The translations under genes were made by a program, and so were the position numbers. Shown in pieces: positions 53,304 to 61,010 of a DNA stretch of 64,000 nt; position 1 is the first letter of the stretch, and each line of letters begins with the position of its first letter. A model generated the notes under the pieces. The model was not told the DNA's origin and ran no database searches. It saw nothing but the letters and a program-made list of their open reading frames with translations. The DNA is from Mycoplasmatota bacterium (GTDB taxonomy: Bacteria; Bacillota_I; Bacilli_A; Acholeplasmatales; Acholeplasmataceae): assembly GCA_024650045.1 (NCBI GenBank), contig JANKMU010000005.1, positions 5,376-69,375 on the forward strand, given 5' to 3'.

Positions 53304-53397
53304 TAATAAAACCTTGCATTTATTTTGATTTGTGATAAAATAGTTTCGGTCTACTAAACACAGGGTTTAAATATACTAAACAGGAGTGCAGTTATTA

Positions 53398-54201
53398 ATG
53401 GAAAAATTAAGATTATACGGATTTAATAATTTAACAAAAACTTTAAGCTTTAACATCTATGATGTATGTTATACGAGAACAGAAGCAGAAAGAAAAGCTT
53501 ATATTGAATACATCGATGAGCAATACAATTCTGAACGACTTACACGCATACTTACAGATGTTACAAACATCATTGACGCTAATGTTTTAAACATAGCTAA
53601 ACAAGATTATGACCCACAAGGTGCTAGTGTTACTATTTTAATTTCGGAAGAACCACTAACAACAACTTCTTTAGACCCATCTTGTAATCAAGGTCTTGTA
53701 CCAAATAAAGAAAGTGTTGTGGGACATTTAGATAAGAGTCACTTGACTGTTCACACATACCCTGAGAGTCATCCAGATCAAAATATTTCAACTTTTAGAG
53801 TTGATATCGATGTGTCTACATGCGGCAAAATATCACCAATTAAAGCGTTAAATTATTTAATTAACAGCTTTGATTCAGATGTTATTATCATGGATTATCG
53901 CATTCGCGGATTCACTCGTGATTTAGAAGGCAACAAGCATTATATGGATCATCAAATTAGTTCGATCCAAGATTATATCAGTTCTGACGTATTAAAAAAA
54001 TATACATCAATAGATATCAATTTAGATCACTCAAATATTTTCCATACAAAAATGATGTTAAATCAATTTGTTTTAGATAATTATATTTTTAATATAACAA
54101 GTAGTGATTTATCCGATATTGAAAAAGAGAAAATACGTACAGAACTTAATAGAGAGATTGCTGAAATCTTTTATGGAATGAATATTCCGCATATGAAGTA
54201 G
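53398..54201 (+). CDS. speD: Adenosylmethionine decarboxylase
   Basis: [51 protein letters not shown]. Confidence 0.95.
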   Translation: MEKLRLYGFNNLTKTLSFNIYDVCYTRTEAERKAYIEYIDEQYNSERLTRILTDVTNIIDANVLNIAKQDYDPQGASVTILISEEPLTTTSLDPSCNQGLVPNKESVVGHLDKSHLTVHTYPESHPDQNISTFRVDIDVSTCGKISPIKALNYLINSFDSDVIIMDYRIRGFTRDLEGNKHYMDHQISSIQDYISSDVLKKYTSIDINLDHSNIFHTKMMLNQFVLDNYIFNITSSDLSDIEKEKIRTELNREIAEIFYGMNIPHMK

Positions 54202-54211
54202 GAGGAATAAA

Positions 54212-55057
54212 ATGGAATGGTTTACGGAAAACTGGACACCAAATATTAAATTCTCAGTAAAGATTAAAAAACATTTACATAGTGAAACTACCCCATTTCA
54301 ACAGCTTGAAGTTTATGATTCATTTGAGTTAGGTCGCTTCTTCACCTTAGATGGTATTATGATGGCTAATGAAAAGGATGAGTTTATTTATCATGAAATG
54401 ATAATTCACACACCTATGTCAATAAACCCCAGTATAAAAAATGTACTCGTTATTGGTGGCGGAGATGGTGGTAGTGTAAGAGAACTAACAAAATATGATT
54501 CTATTGAATCTATTGATATGGTTGAGATTGATGAACGCGTTGTTAGAGTATGCCAAGAGTATTTTAAAATAACAACAACAGGCTTAAATGACCCCAGAGT
54601 CTCTTTGAAGTTTGAAGACGGGTTAGCTTACGTTAAAAACACACAAAAGGTGTATGACCTTGTTATTGTGGATTCAACAGATCCAATTGGCCCTGGTGAA
54701 GGACTGTTTTCCATGGAGTTTTATTCGAATTGTAAAAGAGTACTTGCTGATGATGGGATTTTAATTAACCAACACGAAAGTCCTTACTTCGAAAAAGAAT
54801 CTACTGAGATGAAAAGAGCACATAAAAAGATTAAATCCTTATTTCCAATTGCTGAAGTGTATCAAGCATTTATACCGACTTATCCATCAGGACATTGGCT
54901 TTTCGGATTTGCATCAAAAAAATATCACCCTATCAAAGATTTCAAAAACGCATATATAACATCTTTAGGTGTAAAAACAAGATATTATAACGGTGATATT
55001 CATCAAGGATCATTTGCATTACCTAACTACGTTAGAAATGCCCTAAAAGAATTATAA
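54212..55057 (+). CDS. speE: Spermidine synthase (aminopropyltransferase)
   Basis: MANEKDEFIYHEMIIHTPM; VLVIGGGDGGSVRELTKY; VDSTDPIGPGEGLFSMEFY. Confidence 0.96.
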   Translation: MEWFTENWTPNIKFSVKIKKHLHSETTPFQQLEVYDSFELGRFFTLDGIMMANEKDEFIYHEMIIHTPMSINPSIKNVLVIGGGDGGSVRELTKYDSIESIDMVEIDERVVRVCQEYFKITTTGLNDPRVSLKFEDGLAYVKNTQKVYDLVIVDSTDPIGPGEGLFSMEFYSNCKRVLADDGILINQHESPYFEKESTEMKRAHKKIKSLFPIAEVYQAFIPTYPSGHWLFGFASKKYHPIKDFKNAYITSLGVKTRYYNGDIHQGSFALPNYVRNALKEL

Positions 55058-55069
55058 AAACAAAAATAA

Positions 55070-55090
55070 AACACCATTTCGGTGTTTTTT
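55070..55090 (+). terminator. Hairpin terminator after speE
   Basis: AACACCatttcGGTGTTTTTTT. Confidence 0.75.
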
Positions 55091-55123
55091 TAAACAAGAA
55101 TCAGTTAAATAAAAATTATTTAA

Positions 55124-55152
55124 TTGACAAAGTCATTTCAACATACTATAAT
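55124..55152 (+). promoter_or_regulatory. Promoter P1 of ABC transporter operon
   Basis: TTGACA-N17-TATAAT. Confidence 0.8.
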
Positions 55153-55163
55153 TTAATTACCCC

Positions 55164-55177
55164 TAAAAGCGCTTTCA
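55164..55177 (+). promoter_or_regulatory. cre-like / LacI-family operator at P1
   Basis: TAAAAGCGCTTTCA matches the cre consensus TGWAANCGNTNWCA except position 2, centred near +1 to +20 of P1. Confidence 0.5.
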
Positions 55178-55232
55178 TATTTTTTGTTTGAAAAAATTGC
55201 GTAAATAAGTATGTTTTACTAGTCATTGTTAA

Positions 55233-55261
55233 TTGTATTTTCCAACTTATTATTATATAAT
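55233..55261 (+). promoter_or_regulatory. Promoter P2 of ABC transporter operon
   Basis: TTGTAT-N17-TATAAT. Confidence 0.55.
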
Positions 55262-55284
55262 ACAGTTAATGAGGTGAGTAGTCT

Positions 55285-55362
55285 ATGTTACGTCAACAAA
55301 ATGCTATTCAATCAAATAATATGAAGACGAGCTTTATCGTTTTTTTCATATCTAGTGCATAG
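55285..55362 (+). CDS. 25-codon leader ORF MLRQQNAIQSNNMKTSFIVFFISSA
   Basis: Strong SD GAGGTGA 7 nt upstream; stop abuts a terminator hairpin. Confidence 0.45.
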   Translation: MLRQQNAIQSNNMKTSFIVFFISSA

Positions 55363-55402
55363 AGTGCTTTTGGGATATCCAAAGGGACTTTTTGTTTTTT
55401 TA
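55363..55402 (+). terminator. Terminator/attenuator upstream of ABC ATPase gene
   Basis: AGTGCTTTTGG-gatat-CCAAAGGGACT followed by TTTTTGTTTTTTT. Confidence 0.7.
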
Positions 55403-55435
55403 AAAAGAAAATTATATAAGGAGTAGTAAAACAAC

Positions 55436-56488
55436 ATGGAGATAAGATTAGAGAATTTAACGAAAATATTTACCGACAAAAGCGGTAAAGAAACGAGAGC
55501 AGTTGATGATTTAACGATTACTATCCCGTCAGGAAAACTTATTGGCTTGCTAGGACCATCAGGTTGTGGTAAATCAACAACACTTTTCATGATTGCTGGT
55601 CTATTTAGACCTTCTGGAGGAAAAATTTTCTTTGGAGAAGATGACGTTACTAGGTTAGCACCTGAAAAAAGAGGTATTGGGTTAGTGTTTCAAAATTATG
55701 CACTATATCCACACATGACCGTTCGTCAAAACATCATGTTCCCTTTAGAAAATCTAAACATTTCTAGAAATGAAGCACTTGGTTTAGTTGATGAAATGGC
55801 AAAATTAGTTGGTATTGAAGATCAACTTGATAAAAAGCCAGCACAATTATCCGGTGGTCAGCAACAACGTGTTGCCATCGCAAGAGCACTTGTAAAAAAA
55901 CCTAGAGTTCTTCTTTTAGATGAACCATTATCTAACTTGGATGCTAGACTTCGTCTTCAAACAAGAGAAGAAATAAAAAGGATTCAAAGAGAAACAGGTA
56001 TTACAACAATATTTGTAACACATGACCAAGAAGAAGCTATGAGTATTAGTGACCAAATGGTCGTTTTAGACTTTGGTGTTCAACAACAAATGGAAGAACC
56101 ACAAGTTATGTACACAAAACCAACTAATTTATTTGTAGCTAAATTTTTAGGGAATCCTCCAATCAATATTCTTGAAGCGAAAGTTAAAGATGGAAAAATA
56201 ATGATTTTAAAAGACGTCGTTATTGGAGAAACTAAAGCTAAAAACGGTACTTATACAATTGGTATTAGACCAGAAGATTTTAAAGCAGATCCAAATGGTA
56301 TTGAAATTGAAACAATCGACGTTGAACACATTGGCCGTGATACCATGATTCGTTTTATGGTAGAAGATGTTCAAGTCAGAGCATTAGTCGATAGTGATTC
56401 CGTAACAGGAGTTAAAACAATAAAACTAAATGTTAAGAAAAATAAAATACACATTTTTGAAAAAGAAACAGGGAATGTTGTTTTATGA
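55436..56488 (+). CDS. Sugar ABC transporter ATP-binding protein (MsmX/UgpC-like)
   Basis: GLLGPSGCGKSTTLFMIAGL; LSGGQQQRVAIARALVKKPRVLLLDEPLSNLDARLR. Confidence 0.95.
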   Translation: MEIRLENLTKIFTDKSGKETRAVDDLTITIPSGKLIGLLGPSGCGKSTTLFMIAGLFRPSGGKIFFGEDDVTRLAPEKRGIGLVFQNYALYPHMTVRQNIMFPLENLNISRNEALGLVDEMAKLVGIEDQLDKKPAQLSGGQQQRVAIARALVKKPRVLLLDEPLSNLDARLRLQTREEIKRIQRETGITTIFVTHDQEEAMSISDQMVVLDFGVQQQMEEPQVMYTKPTNLFVAKFLGNPPINILEAKVKDGKIMILKDVVIGETKAKNGTYTIGIRPEDFKADPNGIEIETIDVEHIGRDTMIRFMVEDVQVRALVDSDSVTGVKTIKLNVKKNKIHIFEKETGNVVL

Positions 56489-57561
56489 TCAAAAAAATTA
56501 AAATAGCACTCAGAGAATTTATCTGGGTTTCTAGAAATAAAATAAGGGGGTTTACTGGAAGAATCTCTGATTTCTTGCAGAAAAATCGCTTAGGGTTCCT
56601 CGTTAAATGGCCAGGGTGGCTCAAAGCTATACTATATCTATCCCCAGCATTGATTCTCTTGCTAATCTTTACTTTCTATCCAATCATAAACTCTTTTATC
56701 ATCTCATTTTATGAAGGTTATAACATTCAAACTGGAGAATTTGATGATTACACATTGATTGGGAACTACTATCAAGTTTTAGTATTAGAAAGAGGATTTA
56801 GACAAGCGGTAATTAATACAGCATTGATTGTTGCTATTACAGTTCCTGCAACAATCCTTATTAGTTTGTTTATTGCTGTTGCACTCGCATCTATTAAACC
56901 TCTTAAAGGATTTTATCAAACCATTTTCTTCTTACCATACATTACAAATACAATCGCTATTGGTTTAGTATTTGCGTTTATATTTAGTGGTAATGCACGA
57001 ACTATTGAGACGACTTTAGGGCTCGCCAATCAGATTATATCCTGGTTTGGTGGTCGACCGATTATTTGGTTAGGTGTCGGTAGTGACACGATTATGGGAG
57101 CGACCTATTGGTCAGCTATGACAGTTATTTTAATCTATACAATTTGGAATGGACTAGCATTTAAGATCATCGTATTCCTTTCAGGTATTCAAGGTATTGA
57201 TAAACAATATTATCAAGCAGCGCAAATTGATGGAGCAAGCAAATATAAGTCATTAAGAAGAATTACAGTTCCGCTCATATCACCGATGATTTTCTATATC
57301 TTGATTACATCAGTTATAGGTGGATTCAAAACCTATACATCGGTAGTTGCGATTATTAACCCTCAAGGTATTATTACAACTGGAGCTAGTGGTTTAATTA
57401 ACTTAAAAACAATTGTTTTCTATGTTTATGACTTTATTGGTCAAGCAGGTGTTGATGGTATGATGTCATATGCATCAGCTGCAGCAATCATCTTGTTTGC
57501 GATTATATTAGTGTTCACGGTTATCCAACTTCAAGTTGGTAAGAGCCGCGTGCATTACTAG
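56485..57561 (+). CDS. CUT1-type sugar ABC transporter permease (MalF-like)
   Basis: EAA loop YYQAAQIDGASKYKSLRRITVPLISP; ATGA overlap with the ATPase gene. Confidence 0.94.
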   Translation: MIKKIKIALREFIWVSRNKIRGFTGRISDFLQKNRLGFLVKWPGWLKAILYLSPALILLLIFTFYPIINSFIISFYEGYNIQTGEFDDYTLIGNYYQVLVLERGFRQAVINTALIVAITVPATILISLFIAVALASIKPLKGFYQTIFFLPYITNTIAIGLVFAFIFSGNARTIETTLGLANQIISWFGGRPIIWLGVGSDTIMGATYWSAMTVILIYTIWNGLAFKIIVFLSGIQGIDKQYYQAAQIDGASKYKSLRRITVPLISPMIFYILITSVIGGFKTYTSVVAIINPQGIITTGASGLINLKTIVFYVYDFIGQAGVDGMMSYASAAAIILFAIILVFTVIQLQVGKSRVHY

Positions 57562-57573
57562 GAGGGTCAACTT

Positions 57574-58983
57574 ATGAAAAGAATTCCAGCAAAGATTAGA
57601 CAATTAGACCTGATCGCAACACTTGTAGACTTAGCATTTGTCGGTTTAGCTCTTTATTTGACATACAGATTATTTAGTATGTTGGTTGTTCCTGAGGTTA
57701 TTACTGATGTTGTGAGTACAACCTATAACTTCCTTGGTATGACTCTAACATCTGCACATGTCAATTTATTAATTAGTCTATTAATTGGTTATTTACTTGT
57801 GTTTACACCAACAGTCTTTGTTAATCTTAAGAGATTAAGAAGTAAAGAACTTGTTGAGATGGACGAATGGACATTTAGAACACAATTCTTATATATGTTC
57901 ATGAACTTTTTCACATTCAATTATATCTCTGGCACACTTCGTTTAATTGTAGGTATAGAAATAATGAAAATATATACGGATCATGGACTTAAACAAGCAT
58001 TGATTAATTGTTATACAAAAACAGTTGCATTGTTTAAGAAAGAAACGTATGTGAAATACAAGAAAGAAAGAGAAAGAAAGAAACAATTTTCAGAAAGTCA
58101 ACAAGATCTTGAAAGAGCAACACGAACAGATTTTATTAGACAAGTAGGAAGACTGGCATTAACTTACTCATTCTTAACATTAATTGCTTTATTTATTTTC
58201 ATACCATTTTATTGGATGGTTATTACAGCATTAAAGACTAATCAGGAGTTGACAGAAGCTTTAAATCCAAGATTCTTTATTGGCTTTTCTGAAATGCAAT
58301 GGGTTAACTTTAAGGTTGCATTAACGAGATTCGATTTCTGGCAATACATATCTAATACGATATTTGTTGGTATTATGACAACAATTGGGACACTTATAAC
58401 AACAGTATTGGCAGCTTTCGCATTTTCAAGATTAGATTTTAAAGGGAAAGATTTCATCTTCTCATTGTTATTAATGACCATGATGATTCCTGGTGAATTA
58501 TATACCATTACAAACTTTATTACAGTTACTCGATTAGGATGGTATGATTCATTCAATGCATTAATCTTCCCATTTATGGCAAGCGTGTTCTACATCTTCT
58601 TCTTAAGACAAACATTTAAGCAAATTCCAGATAGTTTATATCGTGCTGCGCAAGTCGATGGATGTAGTGACTTTAAATATTTGACACGTGTTATGATTCC
58701 AATTGCAAAACCAACTATTATTACAATTACTATATTAAGCGCAATTGGTGCATGGGATGCATACATTTGGCCACAACTTGTTACGCCAACAAGAGCAAAC
58801 TGGTTAATTTCAGTGGCACTTAGAGGAACTGACTTTGTTGTAGGGTCAGGATCCGATTCTAGACCTGTTTATAACATTCAGTTAGCAGCAACTGCACTCG
58901 TTACTGCACCACTATTAATTATCTTCTTCACACTTAAGAAATATATCATGTCAGGTGTTGGAAGAAGCGGTACTAAGGGTTAA
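57574..58983 (+). CDS. CUT1-type sugar ABC transporter permease (MalG-like) with about 190-aa N-terminal membrane extension
   Basis: EAA loop LYRAAQVDGCSDFKYLTRVMIPIAKP; IPFYWMVITALKTNQE. Confidence 0.94.
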   Translation: MKRIPAKIRQLDLIATLVDLAFVGLALYLTYRLFSMLVVPEVITDVVSTTYNFLGMTLTSAHVNLLISLLIGYLLVFTPTVFVNLKRLRSKELVEMDEWTFRTQFLYMFMNFFTFNYISGTLRLIVGIEIMKIYTDHGLKQALINCYTKTVALFKKETYVKYKKERERKKQFSESQQDLERATRTDFIRQVGRLALTYSFLTLIALFIFIPFYWMVITALKTNQELTEALNPRFFIGFSEMQWVNFKVALTRFDFWQYISNTIFVGIMTTIGTLITTVLAAFAFSRLDFKGKDFIFSLLLMTMMIPGELYTITNFITVTRLGWYDSFNALIFPFMASVFYIFFLRQTFKQIPDSLYRAAQVDGCSDFKYLTRVMIPIAKPTIITITILSAIGAWDAYIWPQLVTPTRANWLISVALRGTDFVVGSGSDSRPVYNIQLAATALVTAPLLIIFFTLKKYIMSGVGRSGTKG

Positions 58984-58984
58984 A

Positions 58985-59003
58985 CAAATAGAAATTCTAT
59001 TTG
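58985..59003 (+). other. Intercistronic hairpin before the solute-binding protein gene
   Basis: CAAATAGAAaTTCTATTTG. Confidence 0.4.
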
Positions 59004-59045
59004 AAAATATAAGAATTATAGGTATAAAAACAGAGGAGGAAAAAA

Positions 59046-60905
59046 ATGAAGAAAATAGTATTTATTATACTTCTTACTTTAGGAATTTTGAGCTTATCAG
59101 CTTGTGCAACAAGACGTAATCAAGCTCCAATATTCGAAGGTGTAGAAGTTAACCAAACCATTCAAATTGGTGAAGCTTATGATCCGTTGGATGGTGTTAC
59201 GGCAAATGACCGTGAAGATGGTGATTTGACAGCTTCAATCGTTGTTGACGGTTGGGAAGAAGGAGATCAAAACTTCCCAGGTAGTTATCAAATTAGATTG
59301 TCAGTTACAGATAGTGAAGGTGAAACAACAAGAGTCACAATCAATTTGACTGTTGAAGGTGATGTACCTACACCACTTATTGAAGGCTATTCAGGTAGTC
59401 CAGTATATTATATTGGTTCAGGTACCTACGATCCACTTTCGGGTGTTACGGCAACAGATGATATTGATGGAGACTTAACCGAAGAAATTCAAGTTCTTGG
59501 AACATATGATTTAGAAACTCCAGGTACTTATACAATTCGTTTAAGAGTTACAAATAGTTTAGGTGGACGTTCAACAATAACCATTATTCTTACGGTTACT
59601 GAAACTGACATTCCATTACAACTTACAACTTCTCCAATTACCATTACATTGTGGCATGCAATGGGTCAAGGAAATACAGCATTGATGCAAAAATATGCAG
59701 ACTCATTTATGGATATTTATCCTAACGTAACTGTAGTTATTGCAGAAAGTGCAGGAACATACGATACCCTAAGAGGTAATATGATTAATGCGATTACTGC
59801 AGGAACTTATCCAAATATGGTTCAAGGTTATCCTGACCATGTTGCAGAATACTTAAATGGTAAAGTTGTTCTTAATTTAAATCCTTATATTGAACATGAC
59901 ACATTTGGTTTAATTGGTGATGATGCATTAGATGATATTATCGCATCATACCGTGCAGAAAATAGTCAATATGATTTAGAAGGTACATATTATTCATTAC
60001 CATTCAATAAATCTACTGAAGTTATGATTTACAACAGAACAGTATTTGACGAACTAGATTTAGATGTTCCAGTTACATGGCAAGATATTATTACTATGGC
60101 ACCTACGCTAAATGCGCATGCAGCAAGTAAAGGTACATCAAACTTTGTTCCATCATCTATGGATTCAACAGGTAATGCATTTATTACACATACAAGACAA
60201 TTTGGTGGAGCATATACTGCAATTGATTTCACAAATATGCGTGGACAATACTTATGGAGAGATAATGTTCAAACAACAGCTGCTATGCAATTCTTAAAAG
60301 ATAATAAGAATATTATTACACTTCCAGAATATTGGGATCAAGACTATGCATCAGTACCATTTGTGAATGGACAAACTTATATCACTATAGGATCTTCTGC
60401 TGGTGTTCGTTACAATATTCCAGGTGGATTTAACGAATCAAATCCAACGCTTGGAACAACATTCCAAATTGGTGTAGCTCCAGTTCCTTATAATGCTAAT
60501 TATCCTGAACATAAAGCAGTGATTCAACAAGGTACAAATATTTCATTATTAAGTAAAGGTGACAGTCAAGAACAACTAGCTTCATGGTTATTCTTGAAAC
60601 ACATGATTAATACTGAAAATACAGTGGATTGGGCAATCAACACAGGTTATCTACCTGTTAGAACTAGTGCTTATCTAAGCGATAGATATCAAACATTCTT
60701 GGCTAACACAAATAACCCAATCGCAATCACAGCTCAAGCAGCGTTTACTCAATCAGGTTATATGTTCTATGATCCAGCATTTGTTGGTTCATCAAGAGCA
60801 CGTACTCAAGTTGGTTTAGCACTTGAACGTATTATGTTAGGTGATGGCAACATTGCAGCTGCATTGGAAGATGCATACAATGAAGCTAACCTAGGTGGTA
60901 GTTAA
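59046..60905 (+). CDS. ABC transporter solute-binding lipoprotein with two N-terminal DUF5011/Ig-like domains
   Basis: Lipobox LSLSACAT; two ...YDPLxGVTAxDxxDGDLT... repeats; then ITLWHAMGQGNTALMQKYADSFMDIYPNVTV (SBP_bac_1-like). Confidence 0.92.
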   Translation: MKKIVFIILLTLGILSLSACATRRNQAPIFEGVEVNQTIQIGEAYDPLDGVTANDREDGDLTASIVVDGWEEGDQNFPGSYQIRLSVTDSEGETTRVTINLTVEGDVPTPLIEGYSGSPVYYIGSGTYDPLSGVTATDDIDGDLTEEIQVLGTYDLETPGTYTIRLRVTNSLGGRSTITIILTVTETDIPLQLTTSPITITLWHAMGQGNTALMQKYADSFMDIYPNVTVVIAESAGTYDTLRGNMINAITAGTYPNMVQGYPDHVAEYLNGKVVLNLNPYIEHDTFGLIGDDALDDIIASYRAENSQYDLEGTYYSLPFNKSTEVMIYNRTVFDELDLDVPVTWQDIITMAPTLNAHAASKGTSNFVPSSMDSTGNAFITHTRQFGGAYTAIDFTNMRGQYLWRDNVQTTAAMQFLKDNKNIITLPEYWDQDYASVPFVNGQTYITIGSSAGVRYNIPGGFNESNPTLGTTFQIGVAPVPYNANYPEHKAVIQQGTNISLLSKGDSQEQLASWLFLKHMINTENTVDWAINTGYLPVRTSAYLSDRYQTFLANTNNPIAITAQAAFTQSGYMFYDPAFVGSSRARTQVGLALERIMLGDGNIAAALEDAYNEANLGGS

Positions 60906-60921
60906 TTTCTTATTGGATTTT

Positions 60922-60955
60922 ATGGTTTGGTATGACGATTGTTGTACCAAACCAT
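60922..60955 (+). other. Perfect 11-bp stem-loop after solute-binding protein gene
   Basis: ATGGTTTGGTA-N12-TACCAAACCAT; no T-run follows. Confidence 0.55.
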
Positions 60956-60971
60956 CAATCATAAAGCATTT

Positions 60972-60980
60972 TGTTATAAT
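60972..60980 (+). promoter_or_regulatory. Extended -10 promoter for the large lipoprotein gene
   Basis: TGTTATAAT, about 30 nt upstream of SD AGGAGG and ATG 61011. Confidence 0.5.
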
Positions 60981-61010
60981 CACGTTTTAAAATAAAATAG
61001 GAGGAAACAA

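Noticed and set aside
55312-55590. 92-aa minus-strand ORF over the ABC leader
   Set aside because: Antisense to the ABC ATPase start and spans the terminator; no supporting motifs.
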